Assembly (NCBI RefSeq): GCF_003999375.1
Contig: NZ_RJLC01000010.1
Coordinates: forward strand, 1-64,000
DNA from: Pseudidiomarina mangrovi
GTDB lineage: Bacteria > Pseudomonadota > Gammaproteobacteria > Enterobacterales > Alteromonadaceae
DNA length: 64,000 bases
Direction: 5' to 3'
Positions 53,366-60,773 of this stretch are shown here, one piece after another. Position 1 is the stretch's first letter. Every line of letters begins with the position of its first letter. The position numbers and the translations under genes were made by a program. The notes below the pieces were generated by a model. That model did not search any database. It was not told where the DNA came from and was given only the letters and a program-made list of their open reading frames with translations.

Positions 53366-54730
53366 TTAGCGGTGGTAGTCGGCGACTAAGCCGAAGCGGG
53401 CGGCGATTTGCGCGGCCAGGGCTTGTTTGGCAGGTAGTTCACCATGCACCAGCCGCACTGCTTTGACGGGTGCTACGGTGGTTTGCATAAACTCGAGCAG
53501 CTCGCGCTGGTCGGCATGGGCGGAGTAGCCACCAAGGGTATGAATGCGCGCAGCGATGCTAATACGTTCATGGTCGAGCACCACATAACCGCCCTTAGGA
53601 CCGTACTGCTGGATCTCGCGCCCCGGCGTTCCCTCCGCTTGATAGCCAACAAACAGCACGTCAGTGCGCGGGTCGGGTAGTAACGCCTTCAAATAATTAA
53701 CGATGCGACCACCGGTGCACATGCCACTAGCGGCAATCACAATACATGGGTCGCCATGCTGCTGCAGGTAGCCAACAATATTCTCATGCTCCTGATGACT
53801 CTCCACAACATGCAACCGGGCAAAATTAAGGGGCTGGCGGTTAGCGTCAAGTCGTTGTTTTGCCTCATTATCCCATAACCGTTTCAAGCTGCGGTATTGC
53901 GCGGTATAGCGCTGTGCCAGCGGCGAATCGAGGATCACTGTCATTTTGCGCCAGTGCGGATTGCTAGCAATGATGTCTTCAATTTCATACAACAATTCCT
54001 GCGTGCGGCCAATACTAAAGGCCGGAATCAACACACTGCCAGCATCTTCAATGGCGCGCTCTATGACCTGCTGAAGGCGCTGCTGGCGGCTGCTGCGATC
54101 GTCGTGATTGCGATCACCATAGGTGCTCTCCAAAATCAGCAAGTCAGCACGTTCTAGCGGTGTGGGGTCGGGCAGTAATGGCGTATCTTTACAGCCGATA
54201 TCGCCGGAAAATACCACCCGATAGCCGTTGTCATGGTCAATTTCAGCATAGGCCGAACCGAGAATATGACCGGCCTGCCGCAGTCGTAAGCGCACCGGCA
54301 GTGGTTGCAGATCCTGCCAACTGTCATAGGCCAACGGTACCAGTAAGCGGCGCATTTTTTTTAGCAGCAGTTGGTTGCTGCGATCGCTATCACGGCGGGT
54401 CAGCCCGAGCGCGTCTTCCATCACAATCGGTAGCAGTAGCGCGGTGGCTTCGGTGCAATATATTGGTGCGTTAAAGCCAGCCTCAAGCAACTCCGGTAGT
54501 CGGCCAACGTGGTCAATGTGGGCGTGGGTGATGATAAGACCACGCAGGTCACTGGCATCCTGATAAGGGGCAGGCAGATAAGCCCCCTGTTGGTAACTGC
54601 CTGCCCCTTGAAGTTCGTCGGTGCCCTGAAATAGGCCGCAATCGACCAGTAACGACTGCTGCTCATTGATTATCAGCTGATGACATGAGCCCGTGACGCC
54701 GCGGTGTGCGCCGTGATGGATGACCTGCAT
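53366..54730 (-). CDS. Beta-CASP metallo-beta-lactamase RNase-like protein, 454 aa
   Basis: An MBL-fold protein of the YSH1/CPSF RNA-processing type. HAHIDH at 69-74 binds two metals, VFSGDIG and LESTYGDR follow, the beta-CASP domain fills the middle, and the C-terminal part has SGMCTGGRI and YSAHADQREL. It likely cuts RNA in the cytoplasm. Residues ~41-57 (QGAGSYQQGAYLPAPYQ) come from an inverted pair of dispersed repeat units and lengthen a loop before the metal motif. AAGGAG precedes the ATG. A second repeat-like stretch at 53825-53846 encodes NRQPLNF. Confidence 0.88.
   Translation of the reverse strand: MQVIHHGAHRGVTGSCHQLIINEQQSLLVDCGLFQGTDELQGAGSYQQGAYLPAPYQDASDLRGLIITHAHIDHVGRLPELLEAGFNAPIYCTEATALLLPIVMEDALGLTRRDSDRSNQLLLKKMRRLLVPLAYDSWQDLQPLPVRLRLRQAGHILGSAYAEIDHDNGYRVVFSGDIGCKDTPLLPDPTPLERADLLILESTYGDRNHDDRSSRQQRLQQVIERAIEDAGSVLIPAFSIGRTQELLYEIEDIIASNPHWRKMTVILDSPLAQRYTAQYRSLKRLWDNEAKQRLDANRQPLNFARLHVVESHQEHENIVGYLQQHGDPCIVIAASGMCTGGRIVNYLKALLPDPRTDVLFVGYQAEGTPGREIQQYGPKGGYVVLDHERISIAARIHTLGGYSAHADQRELLEFMQTTVAPVKAVRLVHGELPAKQALAAQIAARFGLVADYHR
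53825..53846 (-). repeat. Subtype-B-like repeat inside the beta-CASP gene
   Basis: Plus strand TTAAGGGGCTGGCGGTTAGC resembles the subtype B units at 3574 and 5487. It encodes ANRQPLN at a place where the family usually has RxPFxF, so no length change is evident; chance similarity is possible. Confidence 0.45.
54561..54613. repeat. Inverted repeat pair inside the beta-CASP gene
   Basis: TGATAAGGGGCAGGCAGATA and TAACTGCCTGCCCCTTGAAG face each other across a short spacer, in frame within the gene, near its N-terminal end. Confidence 0.8.
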
Positions 54731-54746
54731 GAAGCATCTCCTTTGC

Positions 54747-54767
54747 GTTAAGTGCCTGCCCCTTAAG
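54747..54767. repeat. Single repeat unit upstream of the beta-CASP gene
   Basis: GTTAAGTGCCTGCCCCTTAA, 17 nt before the start codon on the minus strand, so it lies in the 5' leader or promoter. Confidence 0.85.
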
Positions 54768-54779
54768 GGTGATGTTTTA

Positions 54780-54808
54780 TTGACCTATGGGTCAATATAC
54801 GCTAAATA
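54780..54808 (+). promoter_or_regulatory. Promoter with overlapping palindrome upstream of the LCCL lipoprotein gene
   Basis: TTGACC (54780-54785), 17-nt spacer, TAAATA (54803-54808). The -35 is one arm of the inverted repeat TTGACC-TATG-GGTCAA (54780-54795), a possible operator. Confidence 0.65.
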
Positions 54809-54837
54809 ACAAATAAACAACAACGAGGAGAAAACGA

Positions 54838-56130
54838 ATGCGAACGTCTATCTGGCTGACCTCTGCGGTCAGCGCTCTGTTGCTGCTTAGCGCGTGCTCG
54901 GGCAGTTCGGAAGGTGCATCGGAAGAGCAAATAGCTGATGCCCTTAAAATGCGTATTGATCGCGGTATTGAAGTCACCGATGTCACTATTGAGGTGACCG
55001 AGAATGTCGGCGACCAAATTGAGCCAGAGTTTCGTGCGCGGTCAAAGGTTGAGTTACGCTTTACCGAGAATTTTTACGAGCGCGTTGGCCGCATAGGTGA
55101 TGTGGCGGTGGTGAAGCAGACGGCTGAAGATGGCGATCGCTTTACCGGTTCATTGATCACGCGCTCTACGCCACGCGGTGAGAGCTGGCGGGTTGAGATT
55201 GAACGCTTTGATATTCCACGTATTAGTGGCGCGGCAGAGAGCGCCTTTGGTGTTAACGGGTTTGTTATTGCTGATTCATCTGAGCATCAACGCCTTATTG
55301 ACGAGCAGCAAGAACGTGAGCGCTTAGCACAACAGGAAGCTGAGCGTTTGGCCGCTGAAGCCGAAGCCGCTAAGCAAGCTAAAATTAACGAGCTACTAGC
55401 ACGTATTGAAGGCAGCTGGTCAAGCCGCAATCCAACCTTATACAACGGTGGCATATTTACCAGTCGCGATGGCCGCAAGATGGCGTTTGAATTGACCTTT
55501 CCGCCGGCTACCGGTGGCTTTGGCGAAGGCACCGTAGTGATGTATGACTATGACACGCCATGGCTGCAACAGGAGATCCCGATGACCTTTAAGGTGGCTA
55601 ATGATGCCAGCCATGTGGTCGTCAACTTGGTTCGTGATACCAAATTTGAGCCGACCAATTTCACCATATATCGTACCAGCTCGCTGCGTTTTTCACCCGA
55701 CGGTTTGCTGAGTTTTGACGGCTCGCGCCGCGGTACCGAGTACACCACGCAATTGCAAAAAGGCGTGAATGAGCCGCGACTTGCGCAAGTGCAGCGTTAT
55801 CAGCAGTTGCTTGATACCCATAAGCCACTTGAGGCGAGTTATCGCTTTGACCGCTTGCCTCTGCAGAACAATACCTTTGCACTGTTTTGGATTGATGCGC
55901 ATGCCAGTGGCGATTTGTGGGGTGATGGCGAATACAGCTCTGGTAGCAATCCGGGAACCGCTGCGGTGCATGCAGGACTGCTTAAAGCGGGCGAGTTTGG
56001 GGTGATAAAAATCACCCGGCTACGGCAGAATACCCGCCCCGATCGCCCGGGCACCACCCGTAACGGCGTGACTTCGCAGAGTTACTCGAATTACGAGTAT
56101 TACACCATGGAATTAATAGAAAAAATGTAA
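54838..56130 (+). CDS. LCCL-domain lipoprotein with coiled coil, 430 aa
   Basis: GAGGAG precedes the ATG. The lipobox LLSAC places Cys20 as the lipid site. Residues ~150-190 are a charged Glu/Arg/Ala-rich coiled coil (EQQERERLAQQEAERLAAEA), then a beta-rich middle domain. Near ~345-425 comes an LCCL-like domain: WGDGEYSSGSNPGTAAVHAG followed by GVTSQSYSNYEYYTMEL, matching the YxSDSxICxAAVHAG...NGIxSxxY pattern but without Cys. LCCL domains bind lipids or polysaccharides. The gene ends 4 nt from the converging c-di-GMP gene. Confidence 0.75.
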   Translation: MRTSIWLTSAVSALLLLSACSGSSEGASEEQIADALKMRIDRGIEVTDVTIEVTENVGDQIEPEFRARSKVELRFTENFYERVGRIGDVAVVKQTAEDGDRFTGSLITRSTPRGESWRVEIERFDIPRISGAAESAFGVNGFVIADSSEHQRLIDEQQERERLAQQEAERLAAEAEAAKQAKINELLARIEGSWSSRNPTLYNGGIFTSRDGRKMAFELTFPPATGGFGEGTVVMYDYDTPWLQQEIPMTFKVANDASHVVVNLVRDTKFEPTNFTIYRTSSLRFSPDGLLSFDGSRRGTEYTTQLQKGVNEPRLAQVQRYQQLLDTHKPLEASYRFDRLPLQNNTFALFWIDAHASGDLWGDGEYSSGSNPGTAAVHAGLLKAGEFGVIKITRLRQNTRPDRPGTTRNGVTSQSYSNYEYYTMELIEKM

Positions 56131-56134
56131 CCGA

Positions 56135-58276
56135 CTAGCCGAGGCGCTCTGTTTCTGGCAGAGCGTCGACCGGCAGTGGTTGACTGAAATAAAAGCCCTG
56201 ACAAAAATCACAGCCGCGGCTAGTCATAAAGGCGAACTGCGCGGCGGTTTCGATGCCTTCGGCGACTACCTGCAACTGTAAGCTTTTTGCCAGTGCCAGA
56301 ATGGCCTCAATGATGGCTTGGCTGCTTGGTTCATGCAACCCAGCCACGAAGCTTTGGTCTATTTTCAATTTCTTAATAGGTAAGCGGCTGAGGTAACTTA
56401 ATGATGAATAGCCGGTACCAAAGTCATCTAAGGCAAAGGCTATATCGAGTTTACTAATGGCAGTCATGACTGCTATGGATTGTTCAATGTTGTCTTGCAG
56501 CAGGGTTTCGGTGAGCTCAAATAATAGCTTATTGCCGTTGACCTGATGCTGCGCTAGCAACTCGGCAACATAAGTGGGTAAGCGCTGAGGGTCCATTTGG
56601 GTGGCGCTAATATTAATGGCAATATGCCAGTTTTTTCGCACCGGGTGCTGTTGCCACACGCTGACTTGCTTTATCGACTGCTCAAGCACCCAATCACCTA
56701 TTGCCACCATCAGGCCGTTACGCTCCGCGAGTGGAATAAATTCAGCGGGCGAAATGGCCTCACCATCACTGGTGTGCCAGCGCAGGAGAGCCTCAACACC
56801 GACAATGGTGCCATTGGCAGCAATAATCGGCTGGTAAAATAAACTCAGTTCATTGTGCTCAATAGCTTGGCGCAGTTGCTGAATGAGATGGGCATCGCGT
56901 TCGGCGGTTTGCTGCAGTGTTTCATCAAAGAAGCAGGCGCGGTTTTTGCCTTGGCGCTTGGCGGCATACAAGGCCAAATCAGCTTGCTTGAGTAAGTCAC
57001 CGGCAGCGATGCTCTCGCCACTGGAAAAAATCACCACACCAATACTAGCATTGACCTGTAGCTGGGTATTCTCGTACAAAAACGGTTCGGAAATGGCCCG
57101 ATTAAACTGCTGAGCTTTGTTGCGTGCCTGCCACTGAATAGGGTTTTCGAAGTCATCCTGCAACGGCGTGACTATAGCAAACTCATCGCCGCCCAACCGG
57201 TACAGGCTATGATGTTCTTCGCGCATTTGTTCTAACTGCACGGTAATGTGCTTGAGCAACAGGTCACCGGTGAGATGGCCAAAGGTATCGTTAATATCTT
57301 TGAAGCTGTCTAAGTCTGCCAACAATAGCGCATATTTGTGCTGACGCGGGCCAGCGTGGCTGACTAGCTTTTCTATGGTATCAAATAGCGCTGTGCGGCT
57401 GCCCAAGCCAGTTAAATAATCGCGTTCAGCAACCTTACGGGCGGCTAATTCCGCGGCTCGATAGCGTAGTTCTGACGCTTCTAGCTTGATATAGGGGTCG
57501 CGAATACGCGCCCGATACAATGCCCAATACATAAAGGTGTAAGCAGTCACTTTCAATAAGTGACCCACAAACATGGCTAAATCGTTGGGGTTGGTATAGC
57601 TGGCGAAGTACCAACTGGCGCTGGCGAGAAAAATTGCAGCATAGGCGACCAGCTGTAGCTCTCGGCTTTGCTCATGTTGGGCTCGCACAAATAGTAAGAT
57701 GCCGAGCACAAAGTTGGCGATGCTAATAGCATATTCTAGGTAAATTTTCGGCGGCTGTAGGCCTTGGCCGGGAATATAGAACACTGGCAATTGTTCGGCG
57801 TAAATGGTACCTACCAATAGTAAACCAACGGCTACGGCAAATACTAAACCAAACAACAGTGGTAACTTCAGCGGAATAGCGATGCGCCACAGTAACGCCG
57901 CAAAACAAAATACCTCGAGGCTGCGCCCGATCAACCAAAAGAATATTGCTTTATCGAGGGGGTTTTCGGTAATAAGGTTTGGCATGCCCGGATACGATAA
58001 GGCATGCAACACATCCATCACAGCAATCAAACTGAAGGCAGCAATCAGGGCTTTACTTGACGGTTGTTTGCTCAAGTTCTGCTGTTGCAGCATGACCAAG
58101 ACAATCAATGCAGCGATAGCCGCCGAGTAGTATTCAAACAGGGTATGTACGACTAGGAAATCATCATGATGTGTGAAAATTACCCATCCAGGCGCATGTT
58201 GCAGGCCAAAGAATGTCAGCACCATGAGTATGATGATTAGCCATAACATACCTACTGCGGATAGATACCTTGGCAT
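56135..58276 (-). CDS. MASE3-GGDEF-EAL membrane protein, 713 aa
   Basis: ATG 58276 (AGAGGG upstream) is preferred over a TTG 27 nt upstream. Residues 1-260 are seven or eight helices of the MASE3 sensor type (HTLFEYYSAAIAAL, VMDVLHALSYPGMP, IGRSLEVFCF). GGDEF is intact at 362-366 with DLDSFKDINDTFGH, so diguanylate cyclase activity is possible. EAL is complete (VEALLRW, FELTETLL, LDDFGTGYSSLSYL, EGIETAAQ). It is a dual-domain enzyme whose net activity cannot be told from sequence. It lies on the minus strand, 52 nt after the M14 peptidase gene. Confidence 0.88.
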   Translation of the reverse strand: MPRYLSAVGMLWLIIILMVLTFFGLQHAPGWVIFTHHDDFLVVHTLFEYYSAAIAALIVLVMLQQQNLSKQPSSKALIAAFSLIAVMDVLHALSYPGMPNLITENPLDKAIFFWLIGRSLEVFCFAALLWRIAIPLKLPLLFGLVFAVAVGLLLVGTIYAEQLPVFYIPGQGLQPPKIYLEYAISIANFVLGILLFVRAQHEQSRELQLVAYAAIFLASASWYFASYTNPNDLAMFVGHLLKVTAYTFMYWALYRARIRDPYIKLEASELRYRAAELAARKVAERDYLTGLGSRTALFDTIEKLVSHAGPRQHKYALLLADLDSFKDINDTFGHLTGDLLLKHITVQLEQMREEHHSLYRLGGDEFAIVTPLQDDFENPIQWQARNKAQQFNRAISEPFLYENTQLQVNASIGVVIFSSGESIAAGDLLKQADLALYAAKRQGKNRACFFDETLQQTAERDAHLIQQLRQAIEHNELSLFYQPIIAANGTIVGVEALLRWHTSDGEAISPAEFIPLAERNGLMVAIGDWVLEQSIKQVSVWQQHPVRKNWHIAINISATQMDPQRLPTYVAELLAQHQVNGNKLLFELTETLLQDNIEQSIAVMTAISKLDIAFALDDFGTGYSSLSYLSRLPIKKLKIDQSFVAGLHEPSSQAIIEAILALAKSLQLQVVAEGIETAAQFAFMTSRGCDFCQGFYFSQPLPVDALPETERLG

Positions 58277-58328
58277 TCTGCCCTCTATGTAAAGCTCAGC
58301 CAACTATTGCATTCAGCATATACCCTTT

Positions 58329-59486
58329 TTAATAGTCTGGAAATAGCTGCTTTATCAGCGTTGTTAATGCCGCTTCCGCACTGCGCTTGATGTGCTCGCG
58401 GTCAGTTTGGTCACCAACTTCATAGGTCACGCCATGCACGCCGAACTGGTCAGCGATATATTGCTTGAACACGCCTGAGTTCGGATTATGGCTGGGTTTG
58501 TTTTCGATCGGCATGGCCAGCTCATTGGCTAATGCCGTCAACCAATCATTGACCAGCTGCGGCTGCTGTAGCGGCTCACCGCTTACGGTGACATAATCGG
58601 CGGTCATGGTGTAGAACACATCGCGCCAGGTCGAATGAAAATCTAAGGCGAGACGAATACGGCCACCAGCGGCGGTGATTGCCGTCAACTTGGCGTGCAC
58701 TGCTTGGGTTTCTGCTTGGCTGCGTCGCTTCCAGTCTCGGTTCAAATCAACACCATTGGCATTGTGACGCCAATTGCCAGCGGCTACGCCATCGGGGTTG
58801 ACCATCGGCACCAACAGAATGTTATAGCGCTGCCGGAACACTCGCATGGCGGTGTCGTCGCTGAATAATAGCTGGCTAAAATGTACCAGAGCGAGGGCGC
58901 CGGTGACCTCTGGTGGGTGTTGTCGGCCAATGATTACCAGCCAATCAGCGCTGCCATCAACGCGGTGCTCTAACGCGTGAATAGGGCGGCCTTGGCTACT
59001 TTCGCCTAAAGTAATCAGCGCAGTTGGCGCTAGTTCAGCTAACCAGCTTGGATAAAAGCTGGTGTCGATAATTTCACCGCCAGCCACATACACAGTGTCA
59101 GTAACGGTGACTTGGAACTGCATCTGTTGTTGGTCTTTTTCATACGGCACTGGCTGCCAGTTTTGCTTATCGCTGCTAATGCGCGGTTGATAGCGGGCCG
59201 GCGCACCATCAGAGAGCAGGGTGATGGTGATAGTTTGCGCCGTTTCGGACTGATTGGTCACTTGAAAGGCATACCAAGGGCTTGGATTAATCGGGGTGTT
59301 TTCTGGTTTAAGTGTGAGGGTGTAGCTATTACTGGCGGTTTGCTCACAGCCATCCAGCCGACCACTGTCAAAATCGCTACTAAAGTGAATATCGGCAAAG
59401 CTGCAGCTTGCGCTGGCAACGCTCGGTAATGCAGTGATGCTCAGTGCCCAGGCAACTATTACTAGTAACGATAGTTTGGTTTTCAT
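58329..59486 (-). CDS. Secreted M14-family zinc carboxypeptidase, 385 aa
   Basis: ATG 59486 with GGAGAG gives a signal peptide (KTKLSLLVIVAWALSITAL..., cleavage after ASA). The N-terminal ~150 residues are a beta-sandwich prodomain-like part; the catalytic M14 domain follows, with zinc ligands H190/E193 (GRQHPPE) and H284 (LDFHSTW), NGVDLNRDW at 244-252, MVNPDGV, and a late YEVGDQTDRE that could supply the catalytic Glu. It would act in the periplasm or outside on peptides or cell-wall peptides. It follows cysQ by 22 nt on the same strand. Confidence 0.88.
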   Translation of the reverse strand: MKTKLSLLVIVAWALSITALPSVASASCSFADIHFSSDFDSGRLDGCEQTASNSYTLTLKPENTPINPSPWYAFQVTNQSETAQTITITLLSDGAPARYQPRISSDKQNWQPVPYEKDQQQMQFQVTVTDTVYVAGGEIIDTSFYPSWLAELAPTALITLGESSQGRPIHALEHRVDGSADWLVIIGRQHPPEVTGALALVHFSQLLFSDDTAMRVFRQRYNILLVPMVNPDGVAAGNWRHNANGVDLNRDWKRRSQAETQAVHAKLTAITAAGGRIRLALDFHSTWRDVFYTMTADYVTVSGEPLQQPQLVNDWLTALANELAMPIENKPSHNPNSGVFKQYIADQFGVHGVTYEVGDQTDREHIKRSAEAALTTLIKQLFPDY

Positions 59487-59508
59487 CAATGACTCTCCGG
59501 TGTGGCGA

Positions 59509-60273
59509 TTAAGCCCGTGCAATAAAATGCGGATTAAGCAATTCTGGCTTTTGATTGTAACGCAGTGGCTGACCATCGAGGGTACAGACTGAGCCACCGG
59601 CGGCAACTAACAGCGCATGACCGGCGGCGGTGTCCCATTCACTGGTGGGGCCCAGGCGGCGATAAACATCGGCGTTGCCCTCAGCAATCAGACAGAATTT
59701 TAGTGAGCTACCCATTGGGATGAAACGATGCTCGGTGGTGTTATGTTCAGTGATACTATCGGCAGCGCTGCGATGGGAACGTGACACCAGAATACGCAGG
59801 GGGCTGTTAGCACAGAGCTGCGGCTGGGTGTGAATCGCGTGACCATTGCAATAGGCTTGCTTAGCCTGCACGTCGGCACTATACAACTTGCCTAAAGCGG
59901 GTGCATACACCACACCCAGCACCGGCGCATCGTGGTCAATCAGGGCAATATTAACGGTGAATTCCCCATTGCGTTGAATGAACTCTTTACTGCCATCGAG
60001 CGGGTCAATCAGCCAATAGCGTTGCCATTGCTGGCGCAGTTGCCACGGCGTTAATGCCGCCTCTTCGGATAGTTGCGGCCACTGCGGCGTGAGTTCGGCT
60101 AAGCCTGCGCTAATGATACGCTGGGCCGCTAAATCCGCTGCGGTAAGCGGGCTGCAATCGGCTTTTTGTTGCACTGCAGCAGCGCTGGCAAAGTCGTCGG
60201 CTTGATAAATCGCCATGATCGCTGCGCCGGCTTGTTGTGCCAATAATTCTATCGATGAGAGTAATGCCTGCAT
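59509..60273 (-). CDS. cysQ: 3'(2'),5'-bisphosphate nucleotidase CysQ, 254 aa
   Basis: An inositol-monophosphatase-fold enzyme. Metal sites are LSEEA (69-73) and IDPLDGSKEFI (89-99), plus the C-terminal SEWDTAAGHALL. It recycles 3'-phosphoadenosine 5'-phosphate in the cytoplasm. A subtype-B repeat overlaps the start codon, and AAGGGG within it may serve as the ribosome site (spacing ~11 nt). Confidence 0.92.
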   Translation of the reverse strand: MQALLSSIELLAQQAGAAIMAIYQADDFASAAAVQQKADCSPLTAADLAAQRIISAGLAELTPQWPQLSEEAALTPWQLRQQWQRYWLIDPLDGSKEFIQRNGEFTVNIALIDHDAPVLGVVYAPALGKLYSADVQAKQAYCNGHAIHTQPQLCANSPLRILVSRSHRSAADSITEHNTTEHRFIPMGSSLKFCLIAEGNADVYRRLGPTSEWDTAAGHALLVAAGGSVCTLDGQPLRYNQKPELLNPHFIARA

Positions 60274-60292
60274 TAACTGCCAGCCCCTTAAG
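60272..60292 (-). repeat. Repeat variant overlapping the cysQ start
   Basis: Minus strand CTTAAGGGGCTGGCAGTTAA followed directly by TG of the ATG. It belongs to the subtype with GGCAGTTA; one base of the core differs (GCTGGC for GCAGGC). Confidence 0.65.
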
Positions 60293-60428
60293 GTTAGTCT
60301 AAAATTTCAACATTTTAGTATTGCAAATGACATTGATTTATAGGCGGTTGTTAAATCGACATCTTTACCTTGTCAAGGTAGAGTAAAGACGTAACGGATG
60401 AATACACCCAAGGATATTACTCACGACT

Positions 60429-60671
60429 ATGCAAGATATTAGTGTACGACATCGTAAGATAACCCTTTACAACGGTGAAGAGAAATTTTCTTCGTTGAGT
60501 ATTCCATCGGCTGAAACCAATGGCCGCGCGTTACAGATCCTGCACGGCGAACTGAGCCGTAACCCCATTCTAACCCACGCGGTATTTCGTGATCGCGCCG
60601 GCAAAGACTGGATAGTCACCCGCGACCATGGTTTGATTCAGCGTCTTATTATAGCTGCTCGGTCGGCGTAA
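60429..60671 (+). CDS. Small hypothetical protein, 80 aa
   Basis: A basic, soluble 80-residue protein (RHRKITLYNGEEKFSSL at the N-terminus, DWIVTRDHGLIQRLI at the C-terminus). It has no signal peptide and no family I know. AAGGAT lies upstream at a long spacing, so the start is only moderately supported. It stands between cysQ (divergent) and the GGDEF/EAL gene. Confidence 0.5.
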   Translation: MQDISVRHRKITLYNGEEKFSSLSIPSAETNGRALQILHGELSRNPILTHAVFRDRAGKDWIVTRDHGLIQRLIIAARSA

Positions 60672-60773
60672 AGAGTCATACAAGCCCTACGATTTGATCT
60701 ATTCACGCCCTATTATTTGTGCTTATACTGATGTTATAGAACAATTCATCAGTTTTGGGGCGTTGTTTGCCGC

